DNA from: JBDGYW01 sp964580055 | GTDB lineage: Bacteria; Gemmatimonadota; Gemmatimonadetes; Gemmatimonadales; GWC2-71-9 | Direction: 5' to 3' | NCBI GenBank assembly: GCA_964580055.1 | Contig: CAZOJI010000016.1 | Span: 20,085 to 84,084 of the forward strand | Length of the DNA stretch: 64,000 nt | In this document: positions 43,522 to 52,348 of the stretch, piece by piece | Position numbering within the stretch: position 1 is the first letter of the stretch | Layout of the letters: each line of letters starts with the position of its first letter | Notes under the pieces: model-generated | Database searches by the model: none | Told to the model about the DNA's origin: nothing | Seen by the model: only the letters and a program-made list of their open reading frames with translations | Program-made: the position numbers and the translations under genes

Positions 43522-46500
43522 ATGACTTCTTCGTTGTTGTACTGGAGCAGGCGAGGGCTCGCTCTCGCCGCTCTAGGCTTGCTCTTCGGAGTCAGTCCGG
43601 GAGTCGCGCAGACTGGCTCGATCGAAGGGACGGTGCGAAACGCCCGTACCGAACAGAGGCTCGAAGGGGCGCGGGTCACCGTGCAGGGGACCAATCTCAC
43701 GGCCACCACGAACGACAATGGCTACTACAGGATCGATAACGTTCCGGTCGGTACGTACACCGTGCGCGCACAGGTCATCGGCTACAACGCGCTCCAGGCC
43801 CGGAACGCCAGGGTCACTGCGGGAATCCCGCTGACTGTCGATTTCGACCTGCTACCGGCGGTCATCAACCTGGACGCAATGGTGGTCACCGGCGTGCTCG
43901 GTGAGACACAGACCGCCAAGCTCCCGTTCACCGTTGACATGGTGGCTACCGAAGAGATGCCTGTCGTGCAGTCCAACGCCGCGAGCGCGCTGCAGGGTAA
44001 GATTGCGGGAGCCCAGGTGGTGAGCGGAAGCGGCCGACCGGGTGGGGCGCCCACAATCCTGCTCCGCGGTGCTACCAGCATCGACGCCCAGGGCCGCAGC
44101 CAGGAACCTCTGTTCGTGGTAGACGGCGTGATCCTGGGCGAGAGCATGGTGGACCTCGACGCGCTCGACATCGAGAGCATCGAGGTGGTGAAGGGCGCGG
44201 CCGCCGCCTCGCTGTACGGCTCGCGGGCCGCGAGCGGCGTAGTGCAGATCAAGACCCGCAGGGGCAGCAGCCTGCTGGGCGAGATGGTGCAATTCACGGC
44301 CAGGTCCGAATTCGGGGCGAACCAGCTACCCGGCAAGTTCGACAGTCCGCTGCACCACCAGTACGAGATGACGGAGGACGGAAGCCAGTTCGTCGACCCC
44401 GACGGGAATCCGTGCGACTGGTTCGAGTGCTCCCAACTCGTATTGGCTGGCCAGAAGGCAGAGGCGGGTGAAGCCCCCGACGCCTGGAACACCTACATGA
44501 CCGAGGCCTGGCCCGGCACCACCTACGATCAGGTGGATCGGTTCTTCGATCCCGGTACCTACCAGCAGCATTATTTCTCGGCCCAGGGGCGTGCGGGAGG
44601 CACCAACTTCCACGCATCCTACAGCCACACTAACGAGGAAGGCGTGATGCCGGGCAAGGAAGGGTTCGGGCGCAACAACTTCCGCGTGAACGTGGACCAG
44701 ACGCTGGGCGAAACGTTCCAGATCGGCGCGAGCGCGTTCTACAGCCGCTCCAAGCAGGACGATTTTAGTACCGGCGTGCTTTTCGATCTGACCCGGATGC
44801 CCGCCAACGTGGACCTGCGGCGCTTGAACGAGTGCCCGGCCGAAGGCCCGTGCGAGCCGTGGCAAGAGCCGAGGCTTTTGCCCGACGGAACGCAGGATTC
44901 CAAAGACGTTTGGCTCAACCCGGACCCGTTCAACGAGGAAAGTCCCAACCCGCTGTACCAGATGCTCAATATCGACGACTTCTGGTACCGCGGCCGCTTC
45001 CTGGGGAGCACCAACATCCAGTTCAGGCCGCTCTCGTGGATCAGTGTGGACGCAAACGTGAGCTACGACCGCCTGGACGCCAGGAACGAGTACTACCGGT
45101 TCAAGGGTTATAAGACCATCAGCCCCAGCACCAGCACCAACGAAGGGGGAATGACCCGGCGGCACGAAGTGACCGAGGCATTCAATGCGAGCGCCAACGT
45201 CACGTTCACGCAGAGCTTCGGCGACTTGGACACGCGGACTCAGGTCCGGTACTTGACCGAATGGGAAGACGAGGAGTACACGGTTGCCGGCGGCTCCAGG
45301 TTCGCGGTCGGTGACGTACCTACGCTGCAGACCCTCGACCTGGATTACGTTACGGCTAATTCCGGCCTCGAGGCCATACGGTCCGACGGGTACTTCGGTA
45401 TCACCAGCCTCGTCTTCAAGGACCGCTACATTCTGGACGCGCTGGTCCGCAACGACGGCAGCTCGCTGTTCGGGCCCGACGAGCGGCGCCAGTGGTACTA
45501 CCGCCTGGCCGGTGCCTGGCGCGTACGGGAAGACTTCGCTATCCCGGGCATGGACGAGTTCAAGCTCCGCCTGGCATATGGTACCGCGGGCGGGCGGCCT
45601 CGTTTCACGGCGCAGTACGAGACTTATTCGGTGTCCGGCGGCAAGGTGAGGCCGGTCACGTTGGGCAACAGAGAGTTGAAGCCCGAGCTGTCCAAGGAAC
45701 TGGAAGCCGGCGTGGACCTCCTGGCATTCGGCCGTCTCGGCGTCACGGTCAACTACGCCAAGAACATTACCGAGGACCAGATTCTCCAGGTGCCGCTGCA
45801 GGCGTACGCCGGTTTCGCGAACCAGTGGCGGAATGCGGGAACGCTGAAGAGCGAGACCTGGGAGGCGACGCTCGACTACCAGTTGGTACAGACCAGGGAC
45901 TTCAGCTGGTCCATGCGCCTGTTGGGTGACTTCACCCGGCAGGAGATTACCGAGCTCAACGTCCCGGCCTTCACATACGGCGTGAGCGGCCAGGGTATGG
46001 GAGGTGTGTTCTATGCCAGGGAAGGTGAGGCGCTTGGCCAGTTCTACGGCATGAACTACGCCACCTCCTGCGACCATCTGCTCGGAGGCGCACCCTGCAG
46101 CGAGTTCGAGGTCAACGACGACGACCTGCTGGTGTGGGTCGGCGAGGGTGGCAGCCTGGACAACCCGCAGTGGGGAGAAAGCCGTGACACCCCCTTCGGG
46201 TTCAAGGGAACCAACCAGACACTCCAGTGGGGCACGCCCTTCTTCGGTTGGGGCTTGGACAGGGCCACCGGCGACACTACCTTCTTCCTGCCGGCCGGCA
46301 AGACCTATCCTGACTACTCGGTTTCGTTCTCCAGCACCATACAGTTCCACGGTATCTCGCTCTACGGGCTGATAGAGAGCGTGCAGGGCATCGACGTCTA
46401 CAACCAGCCACAGCAGTGGGCGATCTTCCGGAACTACGGCGGAATCCAGGATCAGACGGGCGTTCCCGAGAACCAGCAGAAACCGCTCGGTTATTACGGC

Positions 46501-46815
46501 TCACTGTACGGAGTTGCCGGCCTGGCTCCGGTGAACTACTTCATGCAGGATGCCAGCTTCACGAAGCTCCGCGAGGTATCGCTGCGCTACCGCTTCGACC
46601 GCGATCAGCTCGCCGCTACGCCGTTCAGGTTCCTGGAGGGCCTCGCAATCAACCTGATCGGCCGCAACCTCATCACGTGGAGCAGCTACAACGGCTACGA
46701 CCCCGAGGTTGGGCGTGGTGGCGGTAACACCGGATCGGCGGCCATCGCCCGCGTGGACGGGTACCAATACCCGAACTTCCGGACGTTCACCGGCGCCATC
46801 GAAATCAACTTCTAG
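43522..46815 (+). CDS. SusC/RagA-family TonB-linked outer-membrane protein
   Basis: 1097 residues with AGGAGG before the ATG. Signal peptide (RGLALAALGLLFGVSPGVAQ), carboxypeptidase-regulatory-like domain (GSIEGTVRNARTEQRLEGAR), plug with ALQGKIAGAQVVSGSGRPGG, ILLRGATSI, PLFVVDGVILGE, IESIEVVKGAAAASLYGSRA and SGVVQIKTRRG, then the 22-strand-type barrel ending NFRTFTGAIEINF. It partners the SusD-like lipoprotein 17 bases downstream to import a large substrate (glycan or peptide). No hydrolase is next to the pair, so the substrate is unknown. Confidence 0.95.
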   Translation: MTSSLLYWSRRGLALAALGLLFGVSPGVAQTGSIEGTVRNARTEQRLEGARVTVQGTNLTATTNDNGYYRIDNVPVGTYTVRAQVIGYNALQARNARVTAGIPLTVDFDLLPAVINLDAMVVTGVLGETQTAKLPFTVDMVATEEMPVVQSNAASALQGKIAGAQVVSGSGRPGGAPTILLRGATSIDAQGRSQEPLFVVDGVILGESMVDLDALDIESIEVVKGAAAASLYGSRAASGVVQIKTRRGSSLLGEMVQFTARSEFGANQLPGKFDSPLHHQYEMTEDGSQFVDPDGNPCDWFECSQLVLAGQKAEAGEAPDAWNTYMTEAWPGTTYDQVDRFFDPGTYQQHYFSAQGRAGGTNFHASYSHTNEEGVMPGKEGFGRNNFRVNVDQTLGETFQIGASAFYSRSKQDDFSTGVLFDLTRMPANVDLRRLNECPAEGPCEPWQEPRLLPDGTQDSKDVWLNPDPFNEESPNPLYQMLNIDDFWYRGRFLGSTNIQFRPLSWISVDANVSYDRLDARNEYYRFKGYKTISPSTSTNEGGMTRRHEVTEAFNASANVTFTQSFGDLDTRTQVRYLTEWEDEEYTVAGGSRFAVGDVPTLQTLDLDYVTANSGLEAIRSDGYFGITSLVFKDRYILDALVRNDGSSLFGPDERRQWYYRLAGAWRVREDFAIPGMDEFKLRLAYGTAGGRPRFTAQYETYSVSGGKVRPVTLGNRELKPELSKELEAGVDLLAFGRLGVTVNYAKNITEDQILQVPLQAYAGFANQWRNAGTLKSETWEATLDYQLVQTRDFSWSMRLLGDFTRQEITELNVPAFTYGVSGQGMGGVFYAREGEALGQFYGMNYATSCDHLLGGAPCSEFEVNDDDLLVWVGEGGSLDNPQWGESRDTPFGFKGTNQTLQWGTPFFGWGLDRATGDTTFFLPAGKTYPDYSVSFSSTIQFHGISLYGLIESVQGIDVYNQPQQWAIFRNYGGIQDQTGVPENQQKPLGYYGSLYGVAGLAPVNYFMQDASFTKLREVSLRYRFDRDQLAATPFRFLEGLAINLIGRNLITWSSYNGYDPEVGRGGGNTGSAAIARVDGYQYPNFRTFTGAIEINF

Positions 46816-46832
46816 CGGGAGGAGAAATTCTC

Positions 46833-48416
46833 ATGTGGCGAATAAAAACAAAGGCGACATCGGGTCTCGCCGCCCTCCTGCTGATCGGCATGGTGGGTTG
46901 CACCGACCTCGATGTTACGAATCCCAACGCCCCCGACGCGGCACGCGCGTTGAAGACCGGAGGTGACGTAGAGTCCCTCATTGCCGGGGCGTTTGACAGC
47001 TGGCACGACATCCTTTCTTATTCCGGCCCCACGATGGCGTTGAGCAACCTGGCCTTCGAGCACACCGCGCCGTGGGCCAATGCCGGAATGGAATACTACG
47101 CGCGGATCCCGAGAGTGCCCACCCAGAACGTGTCGGGTGGGCGGGACGTTGGAAATCTCACTTACGCCTTCGGGCGAGCGTACCGGGCGTTGAATGCCAT
47201 AGCATCCGGCCTCTATTCAATCGATGCCGGTGAAGTGGACCTCGGCGCCGACGACAACCTGCGCGCCAGGGCCTACGGCAAGTTCATGCAAGGTTTGGCG
47301 CACAGTACGGTAGCATTGCTGTACGACCAGGGGTTCGTGTTCGACGAGACGGCGGATTGCCTGGCCACGGCAAGCTGCGGGGCGGAGATACTGGATGCTC
47401 TCGTGCCCTACGAGCAAGTAGCGGAAGCTGCACTCGGCTACCTCGCCGAGGCCGCCACTCTGTCCGACGGTGCCGGCTTCACGCTTCCCTCAACTTGGAT
47501 GGGCCAGGCGGTCACAGCCGACGATCTGGTGCAGCTCGCGCACTCCGAGGCGGCTCGGCTGCGGGCGAATGTCGCACGTACACCGGCTGAAAGACAGGCG
47601 GTGGACTGGGACCAGGTGGTTGCGGACGCAAACGCGGGCGTGACTTCCGACTGGGAGTTCGTAAACGACTGCGTCACGTTCTGCGACCAAGCCCTGTACT
47701 ACCGTAACTTTCCTAGCTGGCACATGATGCCGATGTGGATAATCGGCATGGCAGATCAGTCCGGTGCATACCAGGCTTGGATCGACACCCCGACCGCCGA
47801 CAAACAGCCGTTCGTGATGGTCACTCCGGACACCCGGTTTCCTCAGGGTGCAGATGAAGCGGAGCAGTTGGACAGCGACGGCGAGTACTTCTACGTGAAC
47901 AGCAGCTGGTACAGGGTATGGTCCCGGCCGGACAGAGGCACGTGGCGCTGGTCCTACTACGACAGATCAACGTACGTGAACGAGTCCTACAACTTCGAGG
48001 GCAGCGTCCCGCTGTATACCGTGCGCGAGCTGGACGCTCTCGTTGCGGAAGCCGCCTACTACGACGGCGACATGGGCGCGGTGGCGGCCTACGTCAACCA
48101 GTCGCGGACCCAACATGGCCTTCAAGCCACGGACGCCGTGGGCACCAATGCCGACGGCGTGCCGATGCTCCCCGACGGCACTCCCGGTGACCTGTGGGAG
48201 ATGTTCAAGTGGGAGAAGCGGCTCGAGACCCACTTCCTGGGACCGTTGCGCATCGGCTGGTTCTTGGACGGCCGTGGCTGGGGAGATCTAATGGAGGGCA
48301 GTCTGCTGCAGTTCCCCACGCCGTACGAAGAATTGCAACTGCTGCAAGAACAGCCCTACAATTACGGCGGTGTCGGCGGAAACTCGGCGGCGCCGGTGGG
48401 TACGTACGGGTATTGA
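46833..48416 (+). CDS. SusD/RagB-family substrate-binding lipoprotein
   Basis: 527 residues; GGGAGGAG before the ATG; lipobox MVGC gives Cys at 23. The start TDLDVTNPNAPDAARAL and the TPR-like helices (GRAYRALNAIASGLYSID, ARAYGKFMQGLAHSTVALLY) fit the SusD fold, and the C-terminal part has WEMFKWEKRLETHFLGPLRI, the usual RagB/SusD landmark. It caps the SusC barrel and binds substrate at the cell surface. Confidence 0.92.
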   Translation: MWRIKTKATSGLAALLLIGMVGCTDLDVTNPNAPDAARALKTGGDVESLIAGAFDSWHDILSYSGPTMALSNLAFEHTAPWANAGMEYYARIPRVPTQNVSGGRDVGNLTYAFGRAYRALNAIASGLYSIDAGEVDLGADDNLRARAYGKFMQGLAHSTVALLYDQGFVFDETADCLATASCGAEILDALVPYEQVAEAALGYLAEAATLSDGAGFTLPSTWMGQAVTADDLVQLAHSEAARLRANVARTPAERQAVDWDQVVADANAGVTSDWEFVNDCVTFCDQALYYRNFPSWHMMPMWIIGMADQSGAYQAWIDTPTADKQPFVMVTPDTRFPQGADEAEQLDSDGEYFYVNSSWYRVWSRPDRGTWRWSYYDRSTYVNESYNFEGSVPLYTVRELDALVAEAAYYDGDMGAVAAYVNQSRTQHGLQATDAVGTNADGVPMLPDGTPGDLWEMFKWEKRLETHFLGPLRIGWFLDGRGWGDLMEGSLLQFPTPYEELQLLQEQPYNYGGVGGNSAAPVGTYGY

Positions 48417-48460
48417 CGTCTTTCCCAAGTACCTCTAACGTTCTTATATGAAGCAAGGCC

Positions 48461-48512
48461 AGGAGTCGCACCTCGGTGCGGCTCCTGTGTCTCCTGCGCC
48501 ATGCCGGCGCAG
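48461..48512 (+). terminator. Tandem hairpins after the susCD operon
   Basis: AGGAGTCGCAC pairs with GTGCGGCTCCT (48461-48486, one G-U type mismatch, loop about CTCG). A second hairpin CTGCGCC-ATGCC-GGCGCAG (48494-48512) follows. The first starts 44 bases after the susD stop. There is no T-run, so a Rho-assisted or mRNA-stabilising role is possible. Confidence 0.5.
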
Positions 48513-48609
48513 GGTCGGAAGGCTCAGACTATCCGGAGGGTGTCGCAACGGCGAGGTGATCCCCCGGGTTAGGCGGCAGCTTCCGGTACGGCAAGGTAGG
48601 TGAGTTTCT

Positions 48610-48861
48610 ATGATCCAAAAGACCGACGAGCGGTTTCGACACCGCGTCTTCGTTCGTTGGGGAGCGGCTGGCTTGCTGGTTCTATTGCTCGCGGCAGGGT
48701 GTAAGTCCGCAACCGGGCCCAAGTATCCCGACCCCAATGACGAGCAGGACAATCCGCGGGACACGGACAAACAGGGGCTGTTGATCACGCCGGATGGCGG
48801 CACTTGGGATGATTCGCTGACTTCCCCCATTTCGGATTACTCTAGGGGGATTCTGGCGTAG
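48610..48861 (+). CDS. Small lipoprotein, unknown
   Basis: 83 residues with a signal (RWGAAGLLVLLLAAGC) ending in a lipobox. The short mature part is acidic and Pro/Asp-rich with KYPDPNDEQDNPRDTDKQG. ATG is preceded by GGTAGGTGAG. No similarity is recognised. Confidence 0.6.
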   Translation: MIQKTDERFRHRVFVRWGAAGLLVLLLAAGCKSATGPKYPDPNDEQDNPRDTDKQGLLITPDGGTWDDSLTSPISDYSRGILA

Positions 48862-48970
48862 GGCTTTCGAGTTCATCGAGGCGGCTGCTGCGTGCGCGGC
48901 ATTTGGGAGCGTCCGGGCTGCCTGGTTGAGCCGGGGCGCTCCGAGGCTTTTACAGTATTGGGAGGCGAAA

Positions 48971-49369
48971 ATGAACATCCGTGTCGCTGTCGCGATTGCC
49001 GCCACGCTGTTGCTCGTGGGCTGTGCCTCCGCTTCCAGTGGAGGAGGGGACCCTCGTCCCGATCGCAGCGTCATCACGCGGGCCGAGCTCAATGACGTCG
49101 ACGTACGCAATCTCTACGAGGCTATCGATCGTCTGCGGCCGCGTTGGTTACTGGTCCGGGGTGGACCCAGGAGTTTCTCGATGGAGACAGAGATCGTGGT
49201 GTTCCAGGACCAGGCCTATCTCGGGGATCACGATGTACTGCGTCGCATGGGCACTGAGGGCGTCACTGAGATCAGGCATCTGGACGGATCCACCGCGAGC
49301 GCATCTCTACCAGGTATGAGCGGCCGCCACATTGCGGGAGCCATAATCGTCTCGATGCGCGCTCCATAG
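48971..49369 (+). CDS. Small lipoprotein, plug-like mature domain, unknown
   Basis: 132 residues. GGGAGG before ATG 48971 selects this start over upstream in-frame codons. Lipobox LLVGC (Cys about 18). The mature segment (DVRNLYEAIDRLRPRWLLVR ... IVVFQDQAYLGDHDVLRRM ... EIRHLDG) resembles a shortened TonB plug motif in which a residue pattern V(D)G is replaced. Function unknown. Confidence 0.65.
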   Translation: MNIRVAVAIAATLLLVGCASASSGGGDPRPDRSVITRAELNDVDVRNLYEAIDRLRPRWLLVRGGPRSFSMETEIVVFQDQAYLGDHDVLRRMGTEGVTEIRHLDGSTASASLPGMSGRHIAGAIIVSMRAP

Positions 49370-49390
49370 CCCTGGGGGGTCGCGCGTAGC

Positions 49391-49837
49391 TCAGTTCCTG
49401 GACAGGTTTCCACAGGCAACCCGTGTTGTCTCACCGGGTGTCGCCAACACCTCCACGTGGTAGGTCTCCTCGCTGTTCAGGCGGGGCCCGAGGCGTGTTT
49501 CCACAGACGCGCTGCCCTGCAACCCGGCCTCCAACTCGGGGTAATCGGTGGATGGGCCGAGTTGTTGCCGCGGATCACCACACGAACCTAGCTGGATGCG
49601 CCAGGCGTGCACGGCGCCCGGCTGGGCGCCTTCGATCAATATGCTGACTTCTGTTCCATTCGAACCGGATACTGCGGCAACGCTTCCCGAAAAACCGGGG
49701 TAGGCTATATCCGCGACCAGCTCAGCTTCCCACACGGACACCTCGGATCCGGTCGGTCCGGGCATGCACCCGGTGGCCATAATGCCGGCCAGCAGGAGGA
49801 TGTGGCGTGTGGCGAACCGCGCGGAGCTAGTCCTCAT
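49391..49837 (-). CDS. Lipoprotein of unknown function
   Basis: 148 residues with a lipobox (LLLAGIMATGC). The mature part AVHAWRIQLGSCGDPRQQLG ... YHVEVLATPGETTRVACGNL looks like a small beta-sandwich with a Cys pair, loosely like the SOD/CHRD-type fold, but I am not sure. It overlaps the preceding gene by 11 bases, so it is the second gene of a two-gene unit with the plug protein. Confidence 0.65.
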   Translation of the reverse strand: MRTSSARFATRHILLLAGIMATGCMPGPTGSEVSVWEAELVADIAYPGFSGSVAAVSGSNGTEVSILIEGAQPGAVHAWRIQLGSCGDPRQQLGPSTDYPELEAGLQGSASVETRLGPRLNSEETYHVEVLATPGETTRVACGNLSRN

Positions 49838-50660
49838 CGCTGCCCGTTCTCTGAGTCCAGATCGCGATTACACCGCAACGTGCTTCGGGAGTGAGGAACT
49901 CCGGGGGAATGCTGCTGAGACCCTTGAACACCTCGATTGCCGCGACGTCCAGTGGCGATACGAGGTCGTCGATGATCACACCGGCCCGGTCGCCGCCGCG
50001 GTTAGCGAGAACCCCGTCGACGAAAATCCGCACCGGGCAACCACCGGGCAGTCCAGGAATTGCGCGTTTCATGTAGACGCTGCGGCCACCCGGACCCGAG
50101 CGGCCCTTGTCCGCGAATACGCCCGGCAGAGTCACGAGCACGTCCGAGATGTGCGTCGCCCTGCGCTGTTGAATCTCTTCACGGGTAAGATGTTGGCCGA
50201 GCCCGAGCTCCCTGCGGTGCTCTACGTTCTCCAACACCGCGCTCCGCTTCGGGGGGGACATGGCGACGATCTCTAGAGGGGCGAGCAGCGTTGCGTGTCG
50301 CCTCATACGGATTTCCACGGTCGTCGTATCGCGGCCCTCGGTCATCCAGACGAGTGGAGTAACCGCCTCTTGGTAACCGATGGCTTTGGCCTCCAGTCGA
50401 AACAGGACGTGGCGGCCTCTCGTGAAGCTGAAACTCCCCTCGCTGCCGGTAGTCTCGTACCCGACTACCTTGCGGTACTCGTTGAGCAGGAAGACTCGAG
50501 CTTCGGAGATCGGTGCTCCGGATATGTCGTCCGTCACGCGCCCGTTGAGAAGAATCTGCGCATCGGTGGGCCGAGCAGGCCACACCAGAAGCGCAGCGGA
50601 AACAAAGAGCGCGGCGGACAAACGAATGCGGGTGCTCGACAAGACAATACCCTCTGTCAT
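49827..50660 (-). CDS. Stand-alone carboxypeptidase-regulatory plus TonB-plug-like protein
   Basis: 277 residues. The ATG at 50660 gives a signal peptide (RLSAALFVSAALLVWPARPTDAQ). Domain 1 is the carboxypeptidase-regulatory fold (LLNGRVTDDISGAPISEARV). Domain 2 is a plug (LTREEIQQRRATHISDVLVT, LPGVFADKG, PVRIFVDGVLANRGGD, DVAAIEVFKGLSSIPPEF, CGVIAIWTQ). There is no barrel. It could be a periplasmic adapter or a decayed receptor; relatives of this shape occur in several genomes of this type. Longer in-frame reading upstream lacks a leader. Confidence 0.8.
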   Translation of the reverse strand: MTEGIVLSSTRIRLSAALFVSAALLVWPARPTDAQILLNGRVTDDISGAPISEARVFLLNEYRKVVGYETTGSEGSFSFTRGRHVLFRLEAKAIGYQEAVTPLVWMTEGRDTTTVEIRMRRHATLLAPLEIVAMSPPKRSAVLENVEHRRELGLGQHLTREEIQQRRATHISDVLVTLPGVFADKGRSGPGGRSVYMKRAIPGLPGGCPVRIFVDGVLANRGGDRAGVIIDDLVSPLDVAAIEVFKGLSSIPPEFLTPEARCGVIAIWTQRTGSDED

Positions 50661-50872
50661 GTACGTTACTATCCTCACATTGAACCGTATGCCAATCCGT
50701 TTTCGGGCGCAAGTGTGGTAACGGCGAATCAGGAGGTACATTTCTGGGTGGGCTCGCTGCCGCCAGGCACGGCTGCGCGAAGAGACAAAAAGGGATTCCT
50801 GGCCGCTACGATTCCACCTATGGTGTTTGGCGTTTGACACTCCAGGGCCCATTGATCAAGAGGGACAAAAAG

Positions 50873-51499
50873 ATGGTTTGGTTTTCTCGCCAGGCGGTCA
50901 GGTGTTTGCTGGCCCTTTCGATTCTGTTGGTATCTACCAGCGTACTCTCCGCCCAGCGCGGGGGGTTGATGGCCGACCACCTCCATAACTCGACGACGCT
51001 GGGACTCGGGTACGTCATGAGCGTACCCAACGCATTCGTTGGCTTTTCCGCTCTGGGAATATCACCATCGATTCTTGGAGGTGCGGGGCTCTACGCCGAC
51101 GTCAAGTTCTCGCACGATTCCCCGGGCAGAGAAGAGGAGTTCCGCGGCAACATCGACTGGCGGGATTCGGAGTTCACCTTCGGAGACCAGCTCTTCGAGG
51201 AACGGAGTGCATGGGTCATGGTCGACCTCGCGTTGGCTTACGCCGTGACGCGGGAACTGGTCTTGTACGCCGGGGGCGGCTATGCAAGAGAGTGGCACTA
51301 CCGCAACTACTTCGACGACTCTTTGAACCGGGGGATCGAAGGTTTCTACTGGGTCCTGGAAGAGGAGGAGTCCGGCAAGAGGGTCAACATCATTGCGGGG
51401 ATGCTGATCCGTGCCGCGCCGCACTTCTTGATCCAGGTGGGTGCGGACGGCCGTCCGCGTGGTGCGGCTGTGGGGATCATGTTGACGCTGCCTTTGTGA
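50873..51499 (+). CDS. Outer-membrane beta-barrel-like protein, first gene of the peptide-modification cluster
   Basis: 208 residues. GAGGG precedes ATG 50873; signal peptide SRQAVRCLLALSILLVSTSVLSAQ. Mature part alternates strand-like segments (LGLGYVMSVPNAFVGFSAL, AGLYADVKFSH, AWVMVDLALAYAVTRELVLYA, VNIIAGMLIRAAPHFLIQVG) and ends LTLPL. Twenty-seven bases separate it from the HprK-like gene. Its role could be export or surface display of the peptide product, which is inference from position. Confidence 0.7.
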   Translation: MVWFSRQAVRCLLALSILLVSTSVLSAQRGGLMADHLHNSTTLGLGYVMSVPNAFVGFSALGISPSILGGAGLYADVKFSHDSPGREEEFRGNIDWRDSEFTFGDQLFEERSAWVMVDLALAYAVTRELVLYAGGGYAREWHYRNYFDDSLNRGIEGFYWVLEEEESGKRVNIIAGMLIRAAPHFLIQVGADGRPRGAAVGIMLTLPL

Positions 51500-51526
51500 C
51501 CCGGAACGGCCGCCGCCGGGGACAAA

Positions 51527-52348
51527 ATGGTCCGCCGACTCTGTTATTCGCCGGGTGAGAAGATCGTCGTGGCCGAGGTCCACGACCGCTCGTTTTCAGA
51601 AGCGGCCCGACGCCTCTTTCCCGCATATGAGATTTCGCCGTCTGAATCGCTGAACAAGTTACGGACCGACGTGGCTCTGAGGAGAGACTTGCGCGATTAC
51701 GTCATTTCCTCGCGAGACCAGCCACGGTATGTCTGCCGGTCTCGAATGGATGCGATAGTGGCATTCGAGTTTGCCCTCGCGCGGGCGCTCGCGGCCGCGG
51801 TTCCGAACAACGTTCACCTGCACGCGTCAGGGACCTTGGTCGGAGGACGGGCGGTGTTGGCGTTGGGGAAATCGGGAGCTGGGAAATCCAGTCTCGCCGC
51901 CTCGATGCTGAATCGGGGACACCCGACGCTGGGTGATGACACGGTGTTCCTGGACGCATCGGCCCGTGCAGTTCCATTCAAGCGCCTCCTCAAAGTGAGC
52001 CGCGAGCTGCTCGGCGAGTTTGGAGTCGACCCCGGCGCAACGGTACATTGGGACCCGGATTGGCCGGAGGTGTGGCTGGATCCGCGGGAGGGGGCGGGAT
52101 GGTCCGATCCGGTTCCCGTAGGCGTCATAGCGCTCGCGCGCTACAATCCGGCCGCTTCGCTGCATATCAGCCCGGTCTGGGCGGCCGAGGGTCTCAACGC
52201 TCTGGTAAGCAGCGTGATGGTTACCGGGATGGGGGCCGAGAAGGGTTTTGACCGCCTGGTTCACCTGGTGCAGGATGCCAGAGTGTTCCGAGTCCAGTTT
52301 CCGTCGGCTATCGAAGCGGCGGAAGCTCTGTGCGCGCTCGCCACATGA
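51527..52348 (+). CDS. HPr-kinase-related kinase (HprK-like)
   Basis: 273 residues. After a 95-residue N-terminal region come the HprK core HLHASGTLVGGRAVLALGKS, Walker A GKSGAGKSS (residues 114-122), HPTLGDDTVFLD, and PVPVGVIALARYN. Families like this phosphorylate peptide or protein tails in lasso-peptide loci and in HPr-rel-A systems and lack a PTS partner. The stop overlaps the nucleotidyltransferase start. No HPr or PTS gene is nearby, which argues against carbon catabolite control. Confidence 0.85.
   Translation: MVRRLCYSPGEKIVVAEVHDRSFSEAARRLFPAYEISPSESLNKLRTDVALRRDLRDYVISSRDQPRYVCRSRMDAIVAFEFALARALAAAVPNNVHLHASGTLVGGRAVLALGKSGAGKSSLAASMLNRGHPTLGDDTVFLDASARAVPFKRLLKVSRELLGEFGVDPGATVHWDPDWPEVWLDPREGAGWSDPVPVGVIALARYNPAASLHISPVWAAEGLNALVSSVMVTGMGAEKGFDRLVHLVQDARVFRVQFPSAIEAAEALCALAT

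Noticed and set aside
48450..48609. Riboswitch after susD
   Set aside because: Two hairpins are visible but no known aptamer core; they fit a terminator or mRNA-end structure better.
51527..52348. True HPr kinase of carbon catabolite control
   Set aside because: No HPr or PTS gene adjacent, and the gene context is PqqD and PF14907, typical of HprK-related peptide systems.
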